Source: a bacterium
GTDB lineage: Bacteria; Patescibacteriota; Microgenomatia; JAUYPR01
Assembly: GCA_030695785.1 (NCBI GenBank)
Contig: JAUYPR010000080.1
Span: 1-13,173, forward strand
Reading direction: 5' to 3'
DNA: 13,173 nt
The notes under the pieces were generated by a model that ran no database searches, had not been told where the DNA came from, and saw nothing but the letters and a program-made list of their open reading frames with translations. The translations under genes were made by a program, and so were the position numbers. Shown one piece after another: positions 1 to 6,513 of this stretch (positions are counted from its first letter, which is position 1; every line of letters starts with the position of its first letter).

Positions 1-66
1 GTCTTTCACCACTGTTCATCATTGAGTATATATTATATGCTATGGGTCTCATTTTGTCAAATGATG

Positions 67-72
67 TATACT
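67..72 (+). promoter_or_regulatory. possible -10 box for a leaderless prs transcript
   Basis: TATACT sits six bases before the preferred prs start codon, so transcription would begin at or next to the ATG. No convincing -35 is visible 16-18 bases upstream, and an AT-rich stretch at 24-43 offers other weak -10-like boxes. No Shine-Dalgarno sequence precedes the ATG, which fits a leaderless message. This is inferred from the sequence only. Confidence 0.3.
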
Positions 73-78
73 GGAACT

Positions 79-990
79 ATGACCATCATCTCTGGTTCTT
101 CACATCCAGCTTTGGCAAAGGATATTACACAAAAAGGCCGCTTTTCTCTTGGCCTCGTTGAACTGACACGGCTGCCGAATGGCGAGGCACGGCCAAGGAT
201 TTTGACGGATATCAAAGGAGAAGACATTGCCATCGTACAGACATTATCCGACCCAGTCGACATGCACATCATTGAGCTTTTGCTCCTCATTGATGCCGCA
301 CGCCGGATGAAAGCAAAAACGATCACGGTTCTTCTCCCCTGGATGGGATACAGTCTGCAAAACAAGGTGTTCAGAAAAGGTGAGCCGTTATCTGCCGAAG
401 TGATTGCGCGAACGATTGGGAATGCTGGAGTTGACCGCGTGATCACCCTTGACCTCCATGCGCCGGAAATCTGCACGATGTTTGGTATTCCAACGATAAA
501 ACTTAGCGCATTGCCGCTTTTTGCAGAATTGTTGAGAAGAGAACAGAATATACTCATCGTTGGGCCGGATAGCGGATCTGCAAAGCGTGCTCAACAACTA
601 TCGAGTATGTTAGGTGTTCGATCAATTTGTTTGCGCAAAGAGCGGTCACTCGAAACCGGCGCCATTCATGTTTCTTCAGACGATATGGATGTTTCAGGCG
701 CGCACGGCGCGCATTGTGTTTTGCTTGACGATGTCATTGTCACCGGCTCAACGTTGGTTCACGCAAGTCAATTGTTGAAAGCAAACGGAGCATCCAATAT
801 CACTGTCTGCGCGACACACGGATTATTTGTTGGTGATGCGGTTGATGCACTCAAACAAGCGCCCATTGACCGAATCATCGTCACAGATTCAATACCCTCT
901 CGAGACGATCTATCGAATCTGTCTGTTGAGGCTGTAACCGTGGCAGGCTTATTTGCTGAAGCACTTCATCTTACATCTTCGCTGTCTTGA
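79..990 (+). CDS. prs: ribose-phosphate pyrophosphokinase (PRPP synthetase), divergent
   Basis: Makes PRPP from ribose 5-phosphate and ATP in the cytoplasm, feeding purine, pyrimidine, NAD, His and Trp synthesis. The 303-residue product has the two-phosphoribosyltransferase-fold layout: LPNGE at 32-36, a GYSLQNKVFRKGEP block at 90-103 matching the family's FGYARQDRKxxxREP region, DLHAPEICTMFGIP at 125-138 (class signature DLHxxQIxGFF), VGPDSGSAKR at 161-170, a Lys/Arg loop at 186-189, and the PRPP-binding motif VLLDDVIVTGSTL at 214-226. The length is slightly below the usual 310-320. I chose ATG 79 because family similarity begins at MTIISGSSHPA; an in-frame start at 22 would add 19 residues unlike the family. 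It is the only plus-strand gene, and its last 20 bases overlap the 3' end of rho tail to tail. The signature is diverged, but the PRPP loop and the family order are clear. Confidence 0.9.
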   Translation: MTIISGSSHPALAKDITQKGRFSLGLVELTRLPNGEARPRILTDIKGEDIAIVQTLSDPVDMHIIELLLLIDAARRMKAKTITVLLPWMGYSLQNKVFRKGEPLSAEVIARTIGNAGVDRVITLDLHAPEICTMFGIPTIKLSALPLFAELLRREQNILIVGPDSGSAKRAQQLSSMLGVRSICLRKERSLETGAIHVSSDDMDVSGAHGAHCVLLDDVIVTGSTLVHASQLLKANGASNITVCATHGLFVGDAVDALKQAPIDRIIVTDSIPSRDDLSNLSVEAVTVAGLFAEALHLTSSLS

Positions 991-2158
991 GGTTATCCAA
1001 AAATTCTTGATTTGATTCTGTCCGCGAGAGTTGGGTAATAAACGCTTCAGTCCGCTCTTCTGCGGACAGCATCGAAAGCATCCGGCGCAGGGTGACGCGT
1101 TTCTTGTTTTCTTCCTCGGAAAACAGCTTTTCATCGGCGCGCGTGCCCGACCGTTCCACATCAATGGCCGGAAATACCCGACGGTCGGCAAGCCTTCTAT
1201 CCAGATGTAACTCCATGTTGCCGGTGCCTTTAAACTCTTCGTAAATAAGGTCATCCATACGGGAACCGGTATCCACGAGCGCGGTTCCAATAATAGTAAG
1301 GCTCCCGCCTTTTTCAACATTGCGCGCCGCGCCAAAAAAGTGCTTCGGCGGAAACAGTGCGGCCGGATCAAATCCGCCCGAAAGGGTTCGGCCAGACGGC
1401 GGAATACACAGGTTGTACGCCCGCGCAAGGCGGGTCACGGAGTCAAGAAGAATCACCACATCCTTCCCCAACTCCACCAACCGCTTGGCACGTTCCAGCG
1501 CAATCTCCGCGGCTTGCACTTGCGCTTCAGCCGATTCGTCAAAATTGCTCGCAATAATTTCCCCTTTCACGCTCCGCGAGATATCGGTGACTTCCTCGGG
1601 GCGTTCACCCACCAAGACAGCCATGAGGTGCATATTGGGGTTATTGGTGGAGATTGCATGCGCAATCTCTTTCATGAGCACTGTTTTGCCTGCCTTCGGT
1701 GGGGAAACAATCAGCGCGCGCTGACCCTTCCCAACCGGGGCGATGAAGTCAATCATCCTCCCCGCAAGCGGCGTTTTCCCAACTTCAAGCTTCAGATGAT
1801 AATCGGGGTAAATGGGCGTGAGGTCTTCAAAATGCGGCCGCTCGGGAACTTCATCCGCCAGCATCCCATTCACTTTTTCGACCTTCAAAAGGCCGAAGTA
1901 GCGTTCGTTGTCTTTCGGCGGACGCGCCTGCCCTTCCACAAGATCACCAGGCCTCAGCCTGAATCTCCGGATCTGCGACAGTGAAATGTAGATATCGTCA
2001 TCGGACAGGATAAAATGCGGACGCAAAAACCCGTGCCCCTCGCGCATGATATCTAAACATCCTGTCACGGTTTGCAAAGGGGTGGTGTCGAAATCATCTC
2101 TTGCTCCCACAAAAGCGTCAACAGAAGAGGATGGTCGAAAATTGCTCTGATCAGTCAT
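971..2158 (-). CDS. rho: transcription termination factor Rho (without N-terminal Rho_N domain)
   Basis: Hexameric RNA-dependent ATPase/translocase that ends transcription on untranslated RNA. The 395-residue product has a cold-shock-like primary RNA-binding domain at about 30-105 (GCLDIMREGHGFLRP), Walker A SPPKAGKT at 152-159, GERPEEVTD at 184-192, Walker B VVILLDS at 234-240 followed by VTRLARAYN, a Q-loop region GAARNVEKGGSLT at 276-288, and the R-loop VDTGSRMDDLIYEEFKGTGN at 295-314. E. coli Rho has 419 residues; here the helical N-terminal domain is missing, leaving about 30 unstructured residues. I chose ATG 2158 because the reading frame upstream (to 2263) runs across the rho promoter and looks non-coding. 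No Shine-Dalgarno sequence is evident. Upstream lies a long structured region that may regulate the gene; Rho autoregulation through its leader is known in other bacteria. Confidence 0.95.
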   Translation of the reverse strand: MTDQSNFRPSSSVDAFVGARDDFDTTPLQTVTGCLDIMREGHGFLRPHFILSDDDIYISLSQIRRFRLRPGDLVEGQARPPKDNERYFGLLKVEKVNGMLADEVPERPHFEDLTPIYPDYHLKLEVGKTPLAGRMIDFIAPVGKGQRALIVSPPKAGKTVLMKEIAHAISTNNPNMHLMAVLVGERPEEVTDISRSVKGEIIASNFDESAEAQVQAAEIALERAKRLVELGKDVVILLDSVTRLARAYNLCIPPSGRTLSGGFDPAALFPPKHFFGAARNVEKGGSLTIIGTALVDTGSRMDDLIYEEFKGTGNMELHLDRRLADRRVFPAIDVERSGTRADEKLFSEEENKKRVTLRRMLSMLSAEERTEAFITQLSRTESNQEFLDNLKTAKM

Positions 2159-2227
2159 GGTGAATAATTGATTGCTTATACAATAGGCTCGAAACGCAGA
2201 GGAAAAAGTACGTATGTACTCATGTGC

Positions 2228-2257
2228 ATTTAACCATAGAATGAGAAACTTTGTCAA
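2228..2257 (-). promoter_or_regulatory. rho-proximal sigma-70-type promoter
   Basis: On the minus strand a perfect -35 TTGACA (2252-2257) is followed after 18 bp by TTAAAT (2228-2233, four of six matches to TATAAT). Transcription would start near 2221, giving rho a leader of about 60 nt. The -35 lies five bases beyond the T-run that ends the structured element at 2262-2401, so termination of the upstream RNA and initiation of rho are placed back to back. Confidence 0.55.
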
Positions 2258-2261
2258 GTCC

Positions 2262-2401
2262 AAAAAGGAGACAACGAAGGGCTCGTGGGACTTCTCTTCG
2301 AGGAGTACTCAATGGAGACCTCGAGCCTGCCCTACTCGAAGTCTCCAAAGAATACTCCTCAAAGGAAAAGGACCCCACCAACCCTTCGTCTTCCCCTCTT
2401 T
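2262..2401 (-). terminator. 140-nt rod-like hairpin ending in a U-run
   Basis: Read on the minus strand, the outer stem is AAAGA-GGGG-AAGA-CGAAGGG (2382-2401) pairing with CCCTTCG-TTGT-CTCC-TTTTT (2262-2281), with one mismatch and a few G-U pairs. Inside follow GTGGG/CCCAC, a pyrimidine/purine segment, GAGGAGTA/TACTCCTC, and a continuous 12-bp apical stem (GGAGACTTCGAG with CTCGAGGTCTCC) closed by a 9-nt loop. The U-run is base-paired with an A-rich stretch, as in intrinsic terminators, but the hairpin is far longer than a normal terminator. It could terminate the RNA above and attenuate transcription into rho. Confidence 0.5.
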
Positions 2402-2500
2402 GGGTTTTGAATGGGTTGACAGAATATTCAAACTATGGTTTTGTTAAGTCTGTAGCCTCACGACACAGCTGCCTTGTGTTTGTGGCCTACGTTATCGAAA

Positions 2501-2548
2501 GAGCATTGCTACTCGAGAACACCACTACGGTAGGAATGCTCTTTTTTT
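2501..2548 (+). terminator. plus-strand terminator-like hairpin with seven T
   Basis: GAGCATT-G-CTAC pairs with GTAG-G-AATGCTC across a loop, followed on the plus strand by seven T (2542-2548). No plus-strand gene lies upstream apart from prs at 990, so it would stop antisense transcripts leaving the rho region. On the minus strand the same hairpin would be the 5'-most element of the candidate RNA, preceded by seven A. Confidence 0.4.
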
Positions 2549-2557
2549 CTCCCTTTG

Positions 2558-2586
2558 ACTATAACATACCTCCTCCATATTGTCAA
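2558..2586 (-). promoter_or_regulatory. strong consensus sigma-70-type promoter of the radA-rho intergenic RNA
   Basis: On the minus strand TTGACA (2581-2586, perfect) is followed by a 17-bp spacer and TATAGT (2558-2563, five of six). The predicted start is near 2551. It lies 72 bp past the radA stop codon and fires into the structured gap ahead of rho. It is among the best promoter matches in the window, which argues that the gap is transcribed. Confidence 0.65.
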
Positions 2587-2653
2587 GCTTAAATAGACCT
2601 ATAGGAAAATATCCCATCAAAATGACATATCTTATAGTGTGAATCTGGGGAAA

Positions 2654-3988
2654 CTATCCATGTACCCGCTCCTCAAAGACGTGGCGGAGGCAATCTTCAA
2701 GCGTCCGCACGTCCCACCCGTCGCGTGTAGATATGTTTGGTCCGACTAAACGGGAAATTTCGAATCTTTTTGCTTCTTTGACGCGATCGGCAAGCCGAGA
2801 AGGAGGCCGCAGTTCACCCAAAAGTCCTACTTCCCCGATAAATGCAACACCCCCAGGAACCGCACGTCCGCGGAAGCCCGAATATACCGCCATACAGACG
2901 GCTAAATCCACACCCGGATCCTGCAGTGACAATCCCCCAACGACGTTCATGAACACGTCCTCTGTCCCAAGCTCTACCCGTCCATGCCGCAAAAGAACGG
3001 CGAGCAGCACATGCAAACGCTCTGTCTCTAACCCCACGCTGACGCGCCGCGGGTACGAAAGAACGGTGGGCGCGGTAAGGGCTTGGATTTCAACCATAAG
3101 AGGCCTTCGTCCATGCAGTGCAGGCACCAACGCCATCCCCGGACGGCCGACGGTTTCTTCACTGAAAAACAACCGTGACGGATCTGAGGCTGACACAAAC
3201 CCACTTTCATTCATCGAAAAAAAAGCGGTTTCATCGGTTGTACCAAAGCGGTGTTTCAACACACGCAAAATACGCAAATTTAATCGTTCTTCTCCTTCCA
3301 GCATGACCACCGTGTCAACAATATGCTCCAGCGTCATGGGCCCTGCAACCGCGCCAGTCTTGGTCACATGTCCAATCATGGCTATCGCCGCCCCGACGCG
3401 TTTGGCCGCAATGGTCAGCCGAGACGCACACTCACGCACCTGGCCAATACTTCCTGCCGCACCTAAAAGGTCGCTTGTCGACATTGTTTGAATCGAGTCA
3501 ATCACCACAAACGCCGGTTTGTGTGTTTCAATAGCCGCGATCACCGCATCCACATTGAGCTCGGGAAGAACCGAAAGCGTTGGCGGAATCGACCCCACAC
3601 GATCGGCACGGTAGCGAATTTGCTCTGGCGATTCTTCGCCCGCAATGTAGAGGGTCGGCTGCTTGAGGCTGGCTGCAATTTGTAAGAGCAGGGTTGATTT
3701 CCCAATCCCCGGATTTCCTGCAAGCAACATCACCATTCCAGGGAGGAATCCGCCGGAGAGCAATCGATCAATATCGGGGAATCCTGTCGACATCCACTTC
3801 TTCCCCACTGTCTTGATATCAACCAATCGTTGCAGAGGTTGTGTTTCCGCCCTGCGTTTTGACCCTGACGGCACACCAACCGTTTCAACGAGCGAATTCC
3901 ATGAATCACACGATGGGCATTTCCCGAACCAAGATGCAAATTTCGCTTGACATTGCTGGCAAACGTAGGAGGAGCTGGTTTTTGCCAT
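2654..3988 (-). CDS. radA: DNA repair/recombination protein RadA (Sms)
   Basis: RecA-related ATPase that processes recombination intermediates and drives branch migration. The 444-residue product has the full family layout. A four-cysteine zinc finger lies at 10-27 (CQQC...CPSC). A RecA-like core carries Walker A GNPGIGKS at 91-98 and Walker B VVIDSIQ at 161-167. The RadA-specific motif is KHRFG at 245-249 (usually KNRFG, so His replaces Asn). A Lon-protease-like C-terminal domain follows at about 275-444 (GGLSLQDPGVDLAV). Length is normal for the family. ATG 3988 starts exactly at the conserved MAKxxxxYVCQ. It follows the S1 gene by 24 bp, so the two probably share transcripts, but an extended -10 box overlaps the gap and could drive radA alone. 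No clear terminator follows it. Confidence 0.95.
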   Translation of the reverse strand: MAKTSSSYVCQQCQAKFASWFGKCPSCDSWNSLVETVGVPSGSKRRAETQPLQRLVDIKTVGKKWMSTGFPDIDRLLSGGFLPGMVMLLAGNPGIGKSTLLLQIAASLKQPTLYIAGEESPEQIRYRADRVGSIPPTLSVLPELNVDAVIAAIETHKPAFVVIDSIQTMSTSDLLGAAGSIGQVRECASRLTIAAKRVGAAIAMIGHVTKTGAVAGPMTLEHIVDTVVMLEGEERLNLRILRVLKHRFGTTDETAFFSMNESGFVSASDPSRLFFSEETVGRPGMALVPALHGRRPLMVEIQALTAPTVLSYPRRVSVGLETERLHVLLAVLLRHGRVELGTEDVFMNVVGGLSLQDPGVDLAVCMAVYSGFRGRAVPGGVAFIGEVGLLGELRPPSRLADRVKEAKRFEISRLVGPNISTRDGWDVRTLEDCLRHVFEERVHG

Positions 3989-3997
3989 ACCGTTCCG

Positions 3998-4006
3998 ATC
4001 ATATCA
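3998..4006 (-). promoter_or_regulatory. possible extended -10 promoter just before radA
   Basis: TGA-TATGAT (TGn plus a five-of-six -10 box) lies nine bases before the radA ATG, in the 24-bp gap after the S1 gene. It would give a message with almost no 5' leader, and no -35 match was identified. The pattern resembles the boxes before prs and before the NlpC/P60-like gene. Confidence 0.3.
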
Positions 4007-4012
4007 TGGAGT

Positions 4013-5146
4013 TTAGGAGGTGGTGGGCAAGGTTCGAAATTTGAGGCCAAAAAACCGCTGACGTTCATTCAGTGCGGTAATCGCACATTCAACTTCCTGG
4101 CCTTCTGAAAACGTCGTGTCTTTTGGTAAACGGGTCGCGTGTACCAACCCTTCAATCCCCGGCTCAATCTGCACAAAGACGCCAAACGATGTTTGACGCG
4201 CAACTTTTCCTTTCACTTTTTGTCCAACCGTGTAGCGTTTGACCGCATCGCGCCATGGATCATGCATCGCGAGTTTTCTGGACAAACCGATTTTTCCAAG
4301 ACCAGGATCAAGGGATATGATCCGCACGTTCAACGTCTGCCCAACCGCAAAGGTTGAAGAAGGATCAGCAATAGGCTCCCAAGCAAGTTCTGATGTATGG
4401 ACGAGTCCTTCAACGGTTTGACCATCAGGCGTGGTAAAGCGAAGAAACACACCAAAATGCACAACTGCGGAAATAACCCCCTCAACATCTTGCCCGACTT
4501 TCAACGACTTCGCCACTTCACGCAAACGGCTCGCGTCTTCTTCTTGCCGCGCGGCTCTTTCGGATACGATGACGCGATTCTGTTTTGGATCAACTTCCAA
4601 AACCTTTATGTTCACCGTCCGCCCAACGGCCACCTTTTCCGGACTCCGGGGGTCAAGGTGTGATTGGGGCAAAAACGCGCGCGTTCCTCCCAAATCCACC
4701 ACAAACCCACCGCGGTTCACACCCAGAATCGTTCCTTCCACAACCTTTCCGCTTTCCAAAAGTTTGTCTAGACTTTCCCATTGGGAATCCGAGGTCAGTT
4801 TGCGTAACGAAAGCAAGATGGATCCGTCGTCGTAATCAGGGTGGATAACCATGGCTTCAATTTCTTGTCCAACAGCTAGTTTTTCAATGAGGGGTCGGGC
4901 GGCATCAAACTCGCGGCCAATCAGCATACCTTCGGACTTTTGTCCAATATCAACGATCATTTCTTTTGATCCGATGGACAAAATGATGCCTTTGACCACA
5001 TCACCACGACCTGCAGCTTTGACGTCGATGCCCGACGCCAGAAGTTCTTCCATGCTGGAAAATTTACTCGACGGTGAAGATCGCCGAGTCAAACTCGGTT
5101 TCCGAGCTAAGCTTGGCTTGCTTTGTGCTTTGGTGGTTTTTGTCAT
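4013..5146 (-). CDS. rpsA: S1 RNA-binding repeat protein, ribosomal protein S1-like (four S1 domains)
   Basis: Probably the ribosome-associated S1 protein that holds mRNA on the 30S subunit. The 377-residue product has a basic, Ser/Lys-rich N terminus (1-30) and four S1 domains at about 47-115, 134-196, 217-290 and 307-370. Each has the usual GxVxxxxxxGxxVxL core; the last two read HFGVFLRF and SFGVFVQI and continue into GLVHxSEL-like strands. E. coli S1 has six domains and 557 residues; shorter four-domain forms are common in other phyla. A short S1-domain protein with another role cannot be excluded. It starts 81 bp after the 5S rRNA gene and has its own extended -10 promoter. An AAAGGA block lies about 11 bases before ATG 5146, one of the few possible Shine-Dalgarno sites here. 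Confidence 0.85.
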   Translation of the reverse strand: MTKTTKAQSKPSLARKPSLTRRSSPSSKFSSMEELLASGIDVKAAGRGDVVKGIILSIGSKEMIVDIGQKSEGMLIGREFDAARPLIEKLAVGQEIEAMVIHPDYDDGSILLSLRKLTSDSQWESLDKLLESGKVVEGTILGVNRGGFVVDLGGTRAFLPQSHLDPRSPEKVAVGRTVNIKVLEVDPKQNRVIVSERAARQEEDASRLREVAKSLKVGQDVEGVISAVVHFGVFLRFTTPDGQTVEGLVHTSELAWEPIADPSSTFAVGQTLNVRIISLDPGLGKIGLSRKLAMHDPWRDAVKRYTVGQKVKGKVARQTSFGVFVQIEPGIEGLVHATRLPKDTTFSEGQEVECAITALNERQRFFGLKFRTLPTTS

Positions 5147-5181
5147 TCATGCCCACGTCCTTTCCATCAGGTTGTATGTTT

Positions 5182-5190
5182 ATTATACCA
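5182..5190 (-). promoter_or_regulatory. extended -10 promoter of the S1-radA unit
   Basis: TGG-TATAAT (perfect -10 with TGn extension) on the minus strand; no good -35 is visible, as expected for an extended -10 promoter. The predicted start is near 5175, giving a leader of about 30 nt that includes AAAGGA before the S1 start codon. It lies 37 bp past the 5S 3' end. I see no terminator hairpin between 5S and this box, so rRNA transcripts might also read into the S1 gene. Confidence 0.55.
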
Positions 5191-5227
5191 TTGTGTGTTG
5201 TTCTGAAATCTTTCTGATGTTTTCAAC

Positions 5228-5349
5228 CCCTTCGGCCTTGACCTATGTTCGCAGTGGGTTGCCCCACCACTATCGTCGGCGCTGGCATGTTTCACGTTCC
5301 TGTTCGGAATGGGAAGGGGTGGTTCCACGCCGCTCCAAAGACCGAAAGG
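5228..5349 (-). rRNA. rrf: 5S ribosomal RNA
   Basis: The ends pair over 10 bp (CCTTTCGGTC at 5340-5349 with GGCCGAAGGG at 5228-5237) to form helix I, giving 122 nt. Conserved internal blocks appear in order on the minus strand: CCATTCCGAAC, GAACGTGAAAC, CCAGCGCCGA and GATAGTG, the positions that bind L5 and L18 in other bacteria. It lies about 65 bp after the 23S gene in the same direction, and part of that spacer is the 3' arm of the 23S processing stem. The ends are set from pairing, so they may be off by a base or two. Confidence 0.93.
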
Positions 5350-5374
5350 CTTCAAAACACCAAACAGAAGAAAA

Positions 5375-5413
5375 AGAGATCACGAAAAGGTTGCACCGAA
5401 AAGGATTGCACTA
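5375..5413 (-). other. 3' arm of the 23S precursor processing stem
   Basis: The sequence just after 23S is closely complementary to the sequence just before it (9865-9906). Matching blocks include GGTTGCA/TGCAACC, GATTGCA/TGCAATC and CACGA/TCGTG, continuing the terminal 23S helix GATTTGTCT/AGACAAATC. Together they make an irregular stem of about 45 bp. Such stems are the substrate of RNase III in bacterial rRNA maturation. Confidence 0.8.
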
Positions 5414-5713
5414 GATTTGTCTCGATTGACCATTAGGAGCGCTTAGCTTCATCCGTTACCGGACTTCCACCTGCGCCCTATCAACCAGATAGTCTATCTG
5501 GGGTCTTGCCCCGCCTTGCGGCGGGGACTGGGAAATCTAATCTTGGGGGTTGCTTCGTGCTTAGATGCTTTCAGCGCTTATCAACAAACAACATAGCTAC
5601 CCAGCGATGCTCTTTTGGAACAACTGGTACACCAGAGGTTATCTCACGCAGGTCCTCTCGTACTGTGCGTCACTCCCCTCAAATTTCCTCCGCCTGTCTT
5701 GGATAGAGTCCGA

Positions 5714-6513
5714 CAATATTGTTAACCCATTGTCGCCAATGGGATCCGACTATATCTTCCACCCTTCACCAAGCTGTACTTGGCTACGGTGTGGTTTGGC
5801 GTATAGTCTGTGAGGATTCTCGTGTGTACGCGCATAAAATTACTTCTTTTGAAAATCGTCGCTTCCCTGTATTCATCGTATATGCGAGATCTAAAATTAC
5901 CTTCATGCCTTCATAGGAAAAATGTTTGCCTGCTGAAACAAACTCAGTGACACGTTTAAATGCGTCAAAGGCTTTACGTTTCACGTACAGTTTTCCTTCA
6001 AAGAAAGGAATAACTTTCTCTCGAAGGCTCGGTAGATCTCGCACGACATAGGCGAGCGATTTATCTCCTGGATCAGTTTGACTGTTTGCTTTCACGTATC
6101 CGCAACCCAAACGATGCTTCAGTGTATCTAATACAACTTTCCCACCTGGATTCTGAGATACTTTAAAGAAATAAATGACTTGCCAGCCAGTTTTGGTTTC
6201 CTTTGAAGGAACAACGCCGACATAAAACATGCCTTCGCCCTCAACAAAGCCAACAAGATAGTCGTTACTAATTCTATTCATTTGCGCGAACACGAGTCTT
6301 TCCTGCTGATTATCTCGCCCATTTTCTGGGGACGACAATTTTCACTAGTATATAAATTATATACTAGTATGTCGCCATTTGCAAGACGTCCCAGCATATA
6401 GCCAAATTTATTCTCACGTCATCTGACGTAAGTCTCCATACTTTCCTCGATCATCGTCATTCGGAGCGCTGGAGAGAGACAGTTCGTTGTCAGTGCCACT
6501 TGTCCGGCACTCA
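5714..6513 (-). mobile_element. group I intron at 23S position 2604, with homing endonuclease gene
   Basis: An 800-nt insertion interrupts GAGACAGC/TCGGACTC. Core elements are visible on the minus strand: P (ATGCTGGGAC, near 6395) and Q (AATCAGCAGG) pair as P4 via TGCTG/CAGCA; R (CAGACTATACG, near 5805) and S (AAGATATAGTCG, near 5755) pair as P7. Within the P5 region lies a perfect 11-bp hairpin with a 3-nt loop (6344-6368). The guide sequence CTGTCTC (6476-6482) pairs with exon GAGACAG (P1), and CGA (6484-6486) pairs with the 3' exon UCG (P10). This places the splice after C2604, opposite an A, instead of the usual U opposite G. The intron ends with the normal terminal G (5714). Confidence 0.88.
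5784..6281 (-). CDS. LAGLIDADG homing endonuclease (single-motif) in the 23S intron
   Basis: Predicted to cut intronless 23S genes at the insertion site and so spread the intron. The 165-residue product has one LAGLIDADG motif, YLVGFVEGEG at 8-17, with Glu16 in the metal-binding acidic position. A single motif implies a homodimer, as in I-CreI. Later blocks fit the LAGLIDADG_1 type: FFKVSQN, LGCGYVK, YVVRDLPSLREKVIPFF, KRKAFDAFKRV and FSYEGMKVILDLAYTMN. The frame is intact. I chose ATG 6281; a GTG at 6293 preceded by AGGA at 7-nt spacing would add four residues and is a fair alternative. Codons further upstream are intron core sequence. The stop codon lies just past the R element of P7, so the coding sequence overlaps ribozyme core, which constrains both. 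Confidence 0.88.
   Translation of the reverse strand: MNRISNDYLVGFVEGEGMFYVGVVPSKETKTGWQVIYFFKVSQNPGGKVVLDTLKHRLGCGYVKANSQTDPGDKSLAYVVRDLPSLREKVIPFFEGKLYVKRKAFDAFKRVTEFVSAGKHFSYEGMKVILDLAYTMNTGKRRFSKEVILCAYTRESSQTIRQTTP

Larger units (their letters stand above)
2262..2551 (-). ncRNA. candidate structured non-coding RNA or long rho leader, unknown family
   Basis: This gap between radA and rho carries no convincing protein gene, yet it has the marks of an RNA gene on the minus strand. A consensus promoter at 2558-2586 predicts a start near 2551. The transcript would then form hairpin 1 (2501-2541, AGAGCATT/AATGCTCT plus CTAC/GTAG), hairpin 2 (2452-2490, GTAG/CTAC, CAC/GTG, ACACA/TGTGT), hairpin 3 (2406-2432, TTTGAAT/ATTCAAA) and a rod (2262-2401) ending in five U. 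I looked by eye for conserved blocks of RNase P RNA, tmRNA, bacterial SRP RNA and 6S RNA and did not recognise any. It may be a stand-alone RNA, or a leader controlling rho in cis, since transcription runs straight toward rho. Promoter and pairings are seen in the sequence; expression and function are inferred. Confidence 0.45.

Noticed and set aside
2264..2400. MITE-like transposable inverted repeat
   Set aside because: The rod is symmetric, but no target-site duplication was found at its ends, and the promoter and U-run around it suggest an RNA element.
2262..2551. Reading the gap as RNase P RNA, tmRNA, SRP RNA or 6S RNA
   Set aside because: The diagnostic blocks are missing: no GGAAAGTCCGGGCT-like P4 strand at the 5' side, no tRNA-like end with GGTTCGAATCC, no GGAAGGAAGCAG apical loop. 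A 6S-like rod is not excluded for 2262-2401 alone, but no clear central bubble was seen.
2251..2592. A 113-codon plus-strand frame in the radA-rho gap
   Set aside because: Low-complexity, family-less product; the same bases form strong RNA hairpins and include promoters, so an RNA or regulatory reading fits better.
6282..6338. Longer endonuclease start (frame open to 6338)
   Set aside because: The extra codons come from P4-P6 core sequence of the intron and would start at TTG; LAGLIDADG proteins usually begin a few residues before the motif.
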